From contig HG738137.1 in the NCBI GenBank assembly GCA_000499405.2, positions 22,220,603 through 22,284,602 on the forward strand: a stretch of 64,000 nucleotides of DNA, given 5' to 3'. This DNA comes from Onchocerca volvulus. Taxonomy: Eukaryota; Nematoda; Chromadorea; Rhabditida; Onchocercidae. The notes beneath the pieces are model-generated. The model was not told the DNA's origin and made no database searches. It saw only the letters and a program-made list of their open reading frames with translations. Numbering within the stretch: position 1 is the stretch's first letter; each line of letters starts with the position of its first letter. The position numbers were made by a program, and so were the translations under genes. Positions 1 through 12,401 of this stretch are shown piece after piece.

Positions 1-472
1 CAAAGAAGTCAACAATAAATAAACCAGTGGGAGTCGTAAAAGATAATAAGTCAAAACAAAGTATTCTGAGGTACAAGAAATATATTTTTTGAAATAACTT
101 ATGAGATTAAGTAAGAAATCCGTATTTAATTTACAAACATTGACTGCATTATTTAATTTACAAATATTGAAGATTAAAATTCATTACCCACGCTCCCAAG
201 TTCAAGAATTCATGGCTTCTTATTCTAAGAGAGTATAAAAAGACTTATAAGTTTGAAGTAATAATAAATGAAATAGGAGTAGAATATTTTAAAAATTTCG
301 GTTGGTTTTGACGAATCGATTTTTTAAAATCCAAACAAAAAATGGAGAAATTCGAAAATTTACTGTTTGATCTGATGAAAACAATATGGAATACATCAAT
401 GCATTTAAAACATTCATAAGCATATAAATTTCGTGTGAAAACTGTAATAATTATTGAAATTTTATCAACATT
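1..472. other. AT-rich flank 3' of the nucleoporin gene
   Basis: AT-rich sequence beyond the proposed stop codon of the nucleoporin gene. I see no exon with splice signals, no RNA gene and no long repeat. It is probably 3' untranslated region plus intergenic DNA. Confidence 0.5.
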
Positions 473-3400
473 TCAACTGCCTTCTTCTAGTATCTTCTTC
501 AGAAACATTCTAACGCCATGTAGAAAAAGATGAGCTAAAATAAATAATAGCAGTATTTATCTAAAAAGTTAATGAACTGGGAAAAAGATTCTCTCAACTG
601 AGATGAGATGAAAGAGACCACTAAAGTTTAAATAGGCAACAATTCGTGAAGTACATGAACAAGTACTGAATGATATAATTTACTGAAATACTTCAGCTAA
701 TCTCATATGAATCACAATATAAAATATAACTATCAAATAAATAAGATCCTCACCTATTAGTCACAGATGAATTTAGACCACCGCCAAAGATTGAGCTTTT
801 TTGAGGTTGCTGCGCTAAAGCACCAAATCCACTTCCACCAAATACAGAACTCGATGATTGCTGTTGCTGACTTGCAGCCAGTGAACCAAATCCAACAGTA
901 CTAGTTTTGGCAAAACTAAAATTACTGGAATTAAAATTTCCTATATATACTATATTATTTATTGCCAGCAAATTCAGCTAACAATTTTAAAAATTTTGCA
1001 CAAATGCTATTTATTCATCCAATTTTTTTTCATTTTCATCCCATGAATGACTTGCGTTATATCATACTGACAATGCATAATCACAAATTGGATACTATCT
1101 GCATGAATCTTACAAAATAAATTGGTGGAATTAATTATCAAAGCACTGACTGCAAAGCTAATTAAGTCTGAATGATCTGTTCTTTGCCTATCAAAATACG
1201 ACAATATTTAGTTGGCTCGCTTAAAATTTCAAGATATTTATTCGCTTGTGCTTTATTAAAAATCACCAACAATCTCACATTATGATAAAATTCATAATTT
1301 TTCTGATCGCCCTGTAAATTACTCACAGAAAACAATGAATAGTCTCATGGAGCAATTAAAGACAAAACAACGAAAAAGATAAAACTAGCATCCCAGGATT
1401 TTTTGAAAATTTACCTGGAAAACGCAGTAGTTGTAGGGGTATGCTGAGAACGTTGCTGACCAAATGCTGAAGCAAGTGGTGATGGAGATCCGAATACTGG
1501 TTTCGAACCAAATGAAGGTGCACCGCCAAATGTAGTACCACTACCTAGAAATTTCGCAAAACTGAGTTTCAAAAAATTTTTAACGGACTCAAAGATTTCT
1601 GGAAAATAATACTTTCTTTTGTATATCTATGTTACAACACTTATTTTCTATATCTATGCTATTGTTAATCCAGCATATTTCCTAAATTTTAGAAAAGTGA
1701 AGAAATAAGTAAAATTATGTGAGAACATATGCGAGTAGAGAAATCAACTAGATGCAAATATTTGCATTTAAATTTTGTTGGCACTATATCAGATAGTGGG
1801 ATATTGGTGACAGGATTCAGTTTTTCTAAATACTGCAACCGATTCCAATTTTAAAATTATTCTCGACTGTCAAATCACACTTACTCATTGGCTTTGTCCC
1901 GAAAAGATTGGAGGAATTAGGAGAATTAGCCAATGAACTGAACGAAAACGAAATTGACGATGTTCCATTCGATTGTTGCGTTCGGCTGAAGAGTCCACCA
2001 CTATTAGAAGAGGTTGTTGAGCCACCAGCATCGAATATTGAACTACCTTTGTTTCCAGCACCAGTATTACCAAACAGTGAAGTTGTCTGAGATTGCGCCG
2101 ATGATAGAAATTTCAGTCCAGAGCCAAAAACGTTTTGTGTCGCACTGTGATTGGATACAGCACTTCCCAAACCACTGAAGAAAAAAAATTTTTTTTTCAA
2201 TTTTGATGTTTTAATGATGAAAAAAAAAAAAAGTACCAGTTTTCAATTAGTGAAAGTAAACAAAAAGCATTTATTTAGTAAAAATTACAAATTATGAGCA
2301 AATAGAGTTAAAACATGCTCAATGTATCAGAAATCAAATGCTTTAAAAAACTAACAAAGATAATGATGATGAGAACAGAGCTGTTGGAGCAGTTGAAGTA
2401 CCTTCTGCTTCCATCATCCCTTCGTCACTGAAATCCTCTTTAACTTAGTCTGAACTACATTTTAGCAGGTTTGGTGCTAACTATTCAGCACATTTATCTG
2501 AAATTGACAAAAAAGATGCAGCAAATATTTTGCTTTATCCATTTATCTCCCTTAGTATAACCAATATTTCATTTCTTATGATTGATTTTTAAATAAGGAG
2601 AAACATACCCTATAGTATCCAAATCTTTTGACTGCGGCTCGATCATCATGTTTGCAGTACCACCTACAGAGCCTGATAAAGCACAATTTGGTATTTCGAA
2701 AACATCGACAGAATTGTGAAAAAAAAAAAAAAAAAAAAAAATTAAGCCAGAAGATTCAAAAAGTTGATAGCACAGCCACTGATTGGACAAAACAGAATGG
2801 TTTAATGATGAGAACAAGTATTTAAAAAGACTGTTCGTCATTAGTTGGTATCAATAATGACATGCTGTACCACAACTATCAACAAAATTTTTCCTTTTTT
2901 TCGATTCCGAAAACATCACAAAAACATAATATTATTATTGATATTACAACGTTGCTTGAAATTTCTTAACTTCAGGAAAAAATGATTACAACGTTGCTTA
3001 AAATTTTTTAACTTCAAGAAAAACTGATTAACTCACCTCCAGTTGGTGGAGATGTTGTTTGCTGATTTTCTGCTTCGGGTAACTTGAAAGTAAATGATAT
3101 ATTCTTTTCAGCATCTGATGTTTTAGATGTCGTCGTTGAGGCAGATGATGAATTTGTTACTGCCATTTCTTTGCCCGTTTTTGAAATTTCAGAGTTTTGT
3201 ATTGAAACTCTACCAATTTCATTCGTTGTTGTTGAATTAGAAGCTATGGTTACAGAAGTATTAGTCAAAGATTCCGATGTTGCAGCAGGTACAATTGATG
3301 CTGTTTGATTCTCGCTGCTTTTCGTTGAAAAAACTTCCTGCGCTACAGCAGAAGTCTAAAACATTAATTTCTTTAAGTCAGAAAGATTGAAAGTTTATAT

Positions 3401-6400
3401 TCAAACATCCCTTATCGATTAGCTTGGAAAGTTATATTTAGGGACAAGATTACGGTTAGAATCCTTTTAAATGAAAAAATTCTGTAAATTAGCTCCACTA
3501 TCTATTCATCCGAAGTTCTACCACCTCAAAATCTCAATAGCATCAATTAAAAGTCCATCTTTCGCTGCTAGCATGTCGTGACCACATATCTCTTACTTAC
3601 ATATATATCACAAGGGAAGAATTCTTTCTGATAATAGGATGTAATAAATGGAAAGCAAATTATAACTGACATAATCAGATTTGCTCGGAGTAACAATAGT
3701 GCAGGAATCCGTCTCTCGAGGAGAACCATCATTCCTTGCTGTTAATGGAGTATCCAAATTTTTAAATGAAAATGTTATATCATTAGGCTGCTCTTGACTC
3801 AATGCTACTGTTTCTGGAACATTTGCGGATGATTTTTCGGCAAAAAACTGTTTAGTAATTGCGTTTGTGGCAAATGAATTGGAAGTATTTGGTACAGCTG
3901 TAGTAGAGCTGTTCAAATTCATGGAAGAAGAAGATAAAGTTGCCGATGATTTAACATCTGATTCAGCTATCTTTTGAAATTGATTGAACTGAAAATGCAA
4001 TATAAATTTTCGAATTTCATGCGAATTTTTTATTTGAAAAATATATATGTGTGTTATAGAATGCAAAATCCTATTTGTATTTTACAACAAATATATATGT
4101 AAAATCCGAATTTTATATTTCATTCCAAATATGGCCGTGCAGGGTTAAACATTTTTAGCGAAAAAATAATTATCTCTTGAACAAAACAAAACACAATTTT
4201 TGATTCTAAAAAATTCAGTTTTCAAGAGATAAGTTACCAAAAATAAATGATAACATGGAGACTTACCTGAGCTGTTGGAGATTTAACGGTCTCGTTGGAC
4301 ATAAAATTTGTAGGAATGATAGGAATGGAAACTGCTACGTCTGTGGGCGATTTCAAATCTAGGAAAACAAAATTATTTTTCAAGAGCCAAAAAATATAAT
4401 ATTCAGTGAACATTACTCTTCAAGAGCCAAAAAATATAATATTCAGTGAATACCTTTAGTACTCACTATCAAAGAATCAGTGAACTGATTCTTTGATAGT
4501 GAGGTACTAAAGGTTTTTATTTATCATAACTTTTAAAAGTACATTTCCATCTTAAAATTCTTGGAATTTCTATTCAATCAGACAGAAATATAAAATGTAA
4601 CTAATGAATTTTTTTTTTCTTTTTATCTTAAAATTCTTGGAATTTTTATTCAATCAGACAGAAATATAAAATGTAACTTTTTTTTTTTTTTTTAATGTAA
4701 ATAGTAACATCTACTTGGAGTACACTTATATATGTGTGCAGAAATTTAGAGCAAATAAGAAGACATTACTGTCTTCTTATTTTTTTAAATTTTTGCACAC
4801 ATATATAAGTGTACTCCAAGTAGATGTTACTATTTACATACGATAAAAACATAAAATTAATGGATTTCATTCAGTAAAACACACCTTTAGAAAACAAATG
4901 ATCGAATGACTGCGTTCCAATATCCATAACACTATAATAAAAGAACAAATAAATTTATATTGTTCTTCGATAAAGGTTAGCTAATGTTTCTATACGATTA
5001 AGAGCCTCAAAAGCCATGATTTTTTTTTGCAAACTAAAGTTGTAACTGGAGCAGTTGTTGAAAGCAATGCTCATCATAAAAAGAATGCAGTGTTTAATAC
5101 CTAATCATACACTCTTTCATTCGATTTCAAACCGTTGCTTAACAATTACGACGCATTATTATTCATCATTTGTCTTTTTCTTAAAGTTCTAAATGAAAAA
5201 ATATGCAAAATTTCTAGAAACCAACAGTCTTGCAGGTGCCTTTATTGGCATTAATGCTGCTTCAAGTAAACGATTTTCAATATTTGTTATAGTTGAATTC
5301 GATATTCCCTCATCAGCTTCATGTATATGAATATCAAGCGGAACAATTTTTGCTTCAGACTGCTTCACAGGACCACGTTGAGTCAAGAATCTGAAAGCAA
5401 ATGTATATAGAAAAGTCTATTTTTTTGTTACTGTCTAAGAATAAGAAGTTATTCCCATAGCTTTAAAAAAATTTTAGCTGAAATATTAACATTTATTAAG
5501 CAATGAATTCATCTCAGGTATTTTCACATCGACAAATCAATTTCAAAAAAATGTTCAAATTTGCCCACATACCTTAACAGTTCCCGTTGTTGCTGAGTAG
5601 TAACAACCGCTGTTTTTTGCCTTAATTCTTCGTTGTTAGTCTGATAATTCAGTAATGAATTTGAAAAGGACGACCTTGTTGAAGTGAAAAATTTATCAAT
5701 TCTCTGATCTTTTTTCAACAGTCTGAAAAAATCGGTACAATGTAAAGAGCGCAACGGATATATACAGTGTGAAATAAGAAGATGCCAAGAGTAATTATGT
5801 TAAGTAAATCAACTGGACGACAAATAAAATTACACGATGCATTGAACCAGCTGTGAAACCATAATCAAGATATCAAAATTCTTCAATTTTGAAGCAACCA
5901 ATAATACAATGGAAAAAATAAAAAAATAAATAAAAAAAATAAACTATAGTAGAATGATAATATGATGATGAGACCAATTTAATTTTTTGAGTTTTTAGAA
6001 ATACCTAGGATACACAAATCTTTCTATGTAAATCAGGAGCACTGGATTATACCGATGTGAAAGGACTTCTAAAAAAGCTAATGGTAAAGAATAACTTACT
6101 TTAATTGAGTACTTAAACTTGTAACCCGTTGTTGCAATTCACATAAAGCTTTCCGTCGTGAGACCATCCCCTTGCAAATACTCTTTGCGGTTGTGGCAAT
6201 CTGTTGTTCTTGATCAATGTCCAAGGTTAAAATTGATCTGAAAGTAAGAATAAAAAAATGAATCAAAAAACGAATATTTCCTGTTAGAGCTCTGTGAATA
6301 ACTCTTGCTTGCCGATGGATTACATGAATATGAGTTCTTAAATGCAGTCAATTATCAGGTCTTCATTATAGACATAACCATTAAAAATCTGAGTATTTAA

Positions 6401-9400
6401 TCTGATCAATAGGAAATTTTTGTTAGTCTTTAGAAAAGAGTAGATTATATTTCCTTGTATAATTAACCTGTTTTTTGTTTTATATGTTGGCATCTCTAAT
6501 AATGCATCTTCAACATTTGCAACCTTTTGTTCCAATTTTGTCAAGGCTTCTGTCAATTTATCCAAACGATGCATCTATAAAATAATGAAAAGTAAGAGCA
6601 ATATTATTTTAAATGTTCATCAAAGAAATAAATGTATTAGGATTTCGATATTTACGAATTAAAATAAGCTTAATTCATTACATTGTTGAAATCTAATATT
6701 CGCCCATTGTCAAATACTTCTCGATCGGTGCTATTCACAATTCCCAATTGTTCTTCAATTGAACACATACTCTCTTTCACCTGATTCTCTACAGCATTAA
6801 GCCATGATACCACAACTGTTCGAACCTTCTCCAACTCTAACATTTCATCATCCAAATTTATGCCTGCAACATAAAAATGCGCCACAAAAATATAGTGATT
6901 AAAATGCCAATACATTAAATTTCTGATCCCAAATGAATTACTGATCTCTTGCACCTACCATTATTCCATTCCAACTGTTTTGCTGAGTTCTTTTTTAGAT
7001 TTTGAAGCCAATCATTTTGCTCACAAAATCCGAAGAATTGTTTGTCAAAAATGACAAGTTTTTCTCGAAAATTTTTCTGTAACTCAGTAATCAAATGAGT
7101 CCCTGTCTTCAACTGCTGATGTTGTAAATGCTCCGGTATCTGTTGCTGCGAAAATGTTGAATCTTGTACACTATTACAAGGTAAAAGTTCTTGTAATTTT
7201 GATATTGTTGCTGCTTGCATAGTTTGCGATGTATTTGTCTGAAATTCTCATTTTCAAAATCAGTAAAATTGATATTATTAAATAGCTCCAGCAGAAATAT
7301 AAATGTAATCTATAATTTAAAACTTTCATTAAAATGCAAAAACATCAAAACAGCTTCAAATAATTTCAGTTCTTTATTTAACTTTCAGATCTTTAATTTC
7401 TGATAAAAACGAACCTTTCCTTGCATTTTCAACTGGAGAGCATTCTGCTTCGGAATAGGTGAGCTTTTAAAAGAAATAAGTGAACCCAGAGAATCTGTAG
7501 ATACCGGAATAGTTTGACATAGCATATCTGGTAAACTTTTACAGGAATGTTCATTTTGCATCACATCATCTCTTGCTAATATTGTCCCATAAATTTCTGA
7601 CGGTAAACTTTCTGGCTTTCTAAAAAAATAATCGTAGCTGAGTTTCAGAATTCATTTTTTAACTTCTAAATACAGCTAATGTTAATAAACAAATATTTAA
7701 AAAAAAAGAAATTTATATCCAAATATTCTACGTCTTGAAGAGAACTGCATCTAAAAAATTAAATTATCAGCAACAGTGTTTGGCAGCAAATAGTAACCTT
7801 TGATTAAAACTTTTTCTGAAAGAAAAAAAAAAAAAAAAAGGAACTAGATACATGTTAATGTTTTGATGTCCGGCACGAGAAGATAATGCATTGAAGGCAA
7901 GAAGGACCCCTTGAGAAGACAATACCAAAACAATAGGACAAGGAGGACGTTCTGCACTGCCTTCTTCACCTAAAATACACAGTCATAATTCGTGGAAAAT
8001 GTTTTCAATAAAAAAAAATTAGTTTTTGCTTCTAACATAACAATTGCCACTTTTTAGTTTTCGCTCTTTTAAAATAGTAGTTGTCGACAATATTGTTTAT
8101 TAAGTTATGCCCCAAAAAATGATGATTTACGTACAGAATTTATTTTGCGATAAGAAAACTATGACTATTAATCTGAGCAAGTACATTAGAGTAAAGGGCA
8201 TACCAATCTTGACTGGAAGGATTGATGAAACATCAATAGAAATACCAACTGGATAGGTTTCACAGTGTTTTGCGTCAAGAGGCATTTCAATTCGGCCATT
8301 GTCATCTAAAGTCCAGACTTTCCATTCAGAATCGATTTTACCTAATACTGCTACCTGAAACAAAGAATAATTTGGAAAATATTCATCTATGACAAAATAC
8401 TTATTTCCCAGATATTGCGGTCAAACCGAATGATGATGCCAAAAAAATTCAAATTCGTGAGTCTGTAATCATGAACAAGCATACATATTATTTTTCCCAT
8501 TCAAAAAACTATCTTACCTCACTGGATCGAGATGAAGAACACAGCACCAATTTCCAACCCATTAATTGTGTAAATTCAACTCGTTGATCGAAAGTACTCT
8601 TATCGCCACAGAAGTTAATATCATCGAAATGTGTCCACTGAGGTGGTGCATCTTTTTTCACACATAATTTCGATATATTTACTTTCTGCCCTGTCTTAGA
8701 AGAATAGGCAATGAGAAAGTCAGTAGTTGCAAGCCAACTGATTCCGACACATCGCAGAGCATTTTCATCTGCAATAATAAAAAAATAATTCTTTACATCG
8801 ATAAAACTTTTCGGCTAATGAATGCTCAGCCATTTTGAATCATATTGTATTGAGTTAAAATGATCCACTAAGCAATTAAAAAGAACACCTTTTAAAGAAA
8901 CTATATCAGTAGGAGGTGGTGTCACGCGCACCAATATCATTTCAGGTTTATACTGTTTTATATAACCCGAAATGTCGCCTACGATCAACTGCTTTCCTTT
9001 TGGACTCCATTCTATACAGGTTACCATATCATTGTGTTTAATCGTGCCAACTAAGGTTATCGAACATGATTTCTACAAAAACTTCATTTTCTATTATGCC
9101 ACCAGAAATACTAGATATGATATTGATCTTATAAGAAAATTTAGTATTCCACGATTAACAATCCCCAATCAATAAGCAATAATGCTTAGCCTGTTTCAAG
9201 CTTCTGAACTGCTCTGACAGTATCCAATCGTTGTCACTTTCACGTTACGACAATATAATTAGAGCCTAAGCCTAAGCATTTTATGAAATCTCTCAAAAAT
9301 TTATAATAAATATATTACAAACAAAACGTTTATGCTTCAGTTTAATTAGTATACGATTTCCGAACTGAAGTAACATTTAAAACTTTTGTGGGAAATTTTG

Positions 9401-10694
9401 TTAGATTGTATTGCCTCAATATTAAAAGAATAGCAAGACAGCAGGCCATCGGATGTAGCGACAGCAAATATAGCATCCTGTTGTGGATTCCATTTGAAAG
9501 CGCAAGGTTGGGCATTTGGATCAGCGGAAAGTCGCAAGCTATAAACGGGGCCTCTCTGAAAGAAATCTTTGTTCAGCATTGTTTAATTATAATATTTCAA
9601 GATAGAAAGATTGAAAAACCAAAAACTGGAATCGAATGTTTCTGAACATACAAAGTAATAATAACAGTAGGTAAGATGGATTATGGACAAGACTATTGGG
9701 TTTTTGAATAACACGACTGTTCTGGAAACACCGAAATAAAAATATCGATATTTTAAAATAAAATTAACTTTACACAATCATTACTCTAAATAAACTAACT
9801 TGTTCAACACAATCAACAGCAAATGCACACATATCATAGAGATATACGAATGCTCCGGATGCTGTTCGCATTGAAACCGATAACACGCGACCTGAGCAGT
9901 TACAGGATAGTGCAACCAATGCAGCAGGCTGAAAGGATAATGTGAAGCAATATATAAGATTTATTAAATAAATCACGATCGGAAGAAATGATGACTTAAA
10001 TTCATAACATAAATGAATTAAGAATTTAGTAGAAAAATAATTTAAAAATTGACACTGGTGTAACTGAAAAGAGATGTGATTGAGAACAACTTCAAATATT
10101 TTGGAAAGCTCTCACTATTTCAAAAAATCTAAATTACAGTAATGAAGACGGCCACTAAGTTAAATGAAGAAATTTCGATTGCATGGCAAAGTTGGAAGTA
10201 AAAAAATGATGAAAAAAGAGGGGCAGAATCCAGAATATATCAGAATGGAAGTTTAAAAATTATGTAAATAACTGCGGACACAAATTAACCTGTTCAACTT
10301 GAAGGTTGGTTATTTTCGTCTGGATATCGGTCACTTCTACATTGATATCAGTTTTAATGGTGTTTAGTCGATGAACATCGCTAGTTCTTAAAGATATTAA
10401 TTTACCATATCCAGAAGCACAAACAATAATTCCATATCGCGATGAGACAGTGATCCAAGACGGACATATACTGTCGTACAATATTGCATCCGGTTCATTG
10501 AATATTCTCACACGCTGAAGTGCTCGAAACTGGAAACCCTAAAAAAGATGAGGAAATATTACAGGTGCATAACTGAAAGATGTGAAGAATGGAAAATAAT
10601 AATTACTGCTATAAACATTAGTTAAAGATGTATAGCAGTTCTGAAATAGAAGGAATATTGCACTTACTGGAACATCTATAAACGCATCTACCAT
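473..10694 (-). CDS. NUP214: Nuclear pore protein NUP214/CAN homologue (FG nucleoporin)
   Basis: Cytoplasmic-face nuclear pore component for mRNA export and import. Phase-consistent exons, in order of translation: 10694-10668, 10538-10290, 9928-9800, 9555-9384, 9050-8889, 8768-8518, 8354-8204, 7969-7852, 7619-7415, 7238-6959, 6863-6682, 6574-6468, 6237-6100, 5722-5573, 5390-5226, 4931-4885, 4358-4267, 3988-3671, 3355-3037, 2672-2609, 2174-1885, 1544-1415, 915-754, 509-473, giving about 1314 residues. The N-terminal third is a beta-propeller with NUP214 signatures (FQFRAL..VRIF near residue 10; WSPKGKQL in the fifth exon). The middle (exons 10-15) is Q/E/L-rich with coiled-coil character. Ser/Thr-rich linkers follow, and the end carries FG repeats (SVFGGSGFGAL, SSIFGGG). 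The human protein is about 2090 residues, so the FG tail is short here. The 27-nt first exon and the 37-nt last exon are the least certain. ATG 10694 was chosen because it joins in phase to the FQFRAL exon. Confidence 0.88.
2943..3026. repeat. 42-bp tandem duplication in a nucleoporin intron
   Basis: Two adjacent diverged copies, 2943-2984 and 2985-3026, each starting ATTACAACGTTGCTT and containing TTAACTTCA. The array ends about 10 bases from the donor of the NUP214 exon at 3037-3355 (minus strand), so it lies just inside the intron. Confidence 0.8.
4379..4450. repeat. Direct repeat, two 32-bp copies, period 40
   Basis: Copies at about 4379-4410 and 4419-4450, each containing CAAGAGCCAAAAAATATAAT and ending ATTCAGTGAA. 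They lie in the NUP214 intron between exons 4885-4931 and 4267-4358, beside the fold-back elements. Confidence 0.85.
4452..4514. repeat. Near-perfect inverted repeat, about 30-bp arms
   Basis: The left arm starts ACCTTTAGTACTCACTATC and the right arm ends GATAGTGAGGTACTAAAGGT. The arms differ by one inserted base and are separated by about 2 bases. As RNA or cruciform DNA this would form an almost loopless hairpin inside the NUP214 intron. Confidence 0.88.
4549..4678. repeat. Direct repeat, two copies of about 54 bp
   Basis: Copies at about 4549-4602 and 4625-4678, starting ATCTTAAAATTCTTGGAATT and ending TAAAATGTAACT, with one C/T difference. They are separated by a T-rich spacer that recurs after the second copy. 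Confidence 0.85.
4695..4839. repeat. Large perfect fold-back, 46-bp arms
   Basis: Left arm 4695-4740 (ATGTAAATAGTAACATCTAC...) and right arm 4794-4839 are exact reverse complements over 46 bases. The spacer contains a second inverted pair, AATAAGAAGACA / TGTCTTCTTATT, so most of the 145 bases can fold. It is flanked by T runs. This resembles a MITE-like fold-back or a palindromic template-switch duplication. I see no transposase nearby. Confidence 0.9.
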
Positions 10695-11720
10695 ATTTTC
10701 TTTCACATATCAATTGCACTTCATGAGTAACTCCTTAAAAAAATCCTATTAAAATTCAAAATGTAATGAATTAGAAAAATCATTAAACTGATATGTCAAA
10801 ATATATGCGGGAATAAACTTCGTAAGAATCAGTAGTGCAAAATTTCTAACAAATAAAAGAAATTCCAAGAAAATAGAATGAGAGATCTATTGCTGTGGAA
10901 TGCAAGAAGTAAAAAACGAGGAGAAAGGCAATTTCAAGATTTTCCTGATTACAACTCTCTCTTCCTTTATGAAACATTCAACGAATTTCATTTCGATCAT
11001 GAATAACCCTGAGAATCATACTTTCGTTAACAAATCCACCTATTTATAATTAGGAAATCGGTTCAACCGCGCGAGCAATCTAAGTTCGAATTCAAGTTCG
11101 AATTCTGGCTGCGAGGAAACCCACAACGAAATAACGCATCTCACATGACGGAAAACACATAAAAGGATTGACTTTGATGTGACATAATTTGAGATAAAAT
11201 GATGTCTCCTCTAAAGGACTTTTTTTGCATATGAAATCTGAATTTGAAATATTTGAACTGTTTCTTTCCTGCCAGAGAAATAAAATGATTAAAATGGAAG
11301 CTATCATCTATTGCCATTGTAGTTGAGTGATAAACCAGCGCAGGTTGTGTTTTACTCATTCGATATGTTCTAAAATATATTTTATTTATCAAACCCAGTC
11401 ACTACTACTTCGCCTAAATCACTCTTTTTACTTTCACATATTTAATCTCTACAAAATTTGACCTCATCGGAATGACAATTCAACAGTGTTAATGCACAGC
11501 ATAGTATTTCCGGAAGTTTTACGCAAACTGTCGTACATTAACGGCGAATGAAGCGCATCTTAACCAGAGATGATTTAAATAGGACGGTTTCAGGATCGGC
11601 ACCTTTCAGAATATCCATCTTTGATTATGACTTACATATCTACAACGAATGTTTGCTATATCTCACTACTTTTTCCCAATCTTATCCGTTTTCACGTTCA
11701 TCTTACTATTTAAGATAAAA
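10695..11720. promoter_or_regulatory. Divergent intergenic region, nucleoporin / R-SNARE
   Basis: About 1 kb between the start codons of the minus-strand nucleoporin gene and the plus-strand R-SNARE gene, so it should hold both promoters and 5' untranslated regions. Minus-strand open frames at 11.09-11.39 kb lack recognisable domains and I do not treat them as genes. No specific promoter motif was identified. Confidence 0.5.
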
Positions 11721-12401
11721 ATGGAACAGTTTAGTCTTCCAGTAACACGTATTGGTGAGATAAGAACAGCATCGGATTCAGGCAAACTTCACCAAACTCA
11801 GAGGCAACTTGAGGAAGTGATAGAAATAGTTCGAAGTGATATTGATCGTATAATTGAACGTGAAGGTCGACTGCAAAATTTAACTACACGCGCCGGTGAT
11901 TTGTTTTTCAGAACTTCACAGATTATTGAAGTATTGAGTTCGGAACCCAAAACATAATGCTGGCATTTTTAAGTTGGAAGAGAACTTAGACATTAGAAAC
12001 ACCTCATAGAAAGTAAGAAATATCTGATAAATTCAGCGCGCTCACATATTGAACAAATCTTAATGGTTTGTCTTGACTAATTACAGAAAGCAAATTAAGA
12101 AATTCAAGCGATCGGTTCTGAAAAAAAATTTTCTGACAACATTTGTGATTCCATCGTTTTAATGTCTGTTAAAATCAAGTTAGCTCACTTACTAAAAACT
12201 CATTAAATCAACGCCTTCCTTAATTTTAATATGTGATATTTTCTTTACTAAACCCATATTCTAGACGAGATGGAAGCTCGAGCAGAACAGTTTTCGCGTA
12301 AAGCAATTCAGGTCAGACGTGATATATGGTGGCGTAGTGTACGTTTAACGATAGCTATTGTTGCTGCATCTATGCTTTTTGTCATTGGTGTCGTTGGTTA
12401 G
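11721..12401 (+). CDS. Synaptobrevin/VAMP-family R-SNARE
   Basis: Small tail-anchored v-SNARE expected to drive vesicle fusion. Exons 11721-11895 and 12265-12401 give 103 residues. The splice (CGCCG|GTGATT ... TTCTAG|ACG) restores the family register: the residues after the junction align with VAMP as RADxxxxxAxxF. The central-layer arginine is R38 (EIVRSDID), followed by the heptads IIEREGRL and the juxtamembrane tryptophan pair (DIWWRSVR). A C-terminal membrane anchor of about 18 residues ends at the stop. Reading through the intron would stop after about 20 non-SNARE residues. An in-frame ATG at 11649 would add a hydrophobic 24-residue extension, so the internal ATG preceded by AAAA was preferred. 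The protein is shorter than neuronal synaptobrevin at its N-terminus. Which paralogue it is cannot be decided by eye. Confidence 0.87.

Noticed and set aside
1007..1204. 65-codon minus-strand frame inside the nucleoporin gene
   Set aside because: Lies in the intron between the two FG-repeat exons 1415-1544 and 754-915; no FG or other nucleoporin character.
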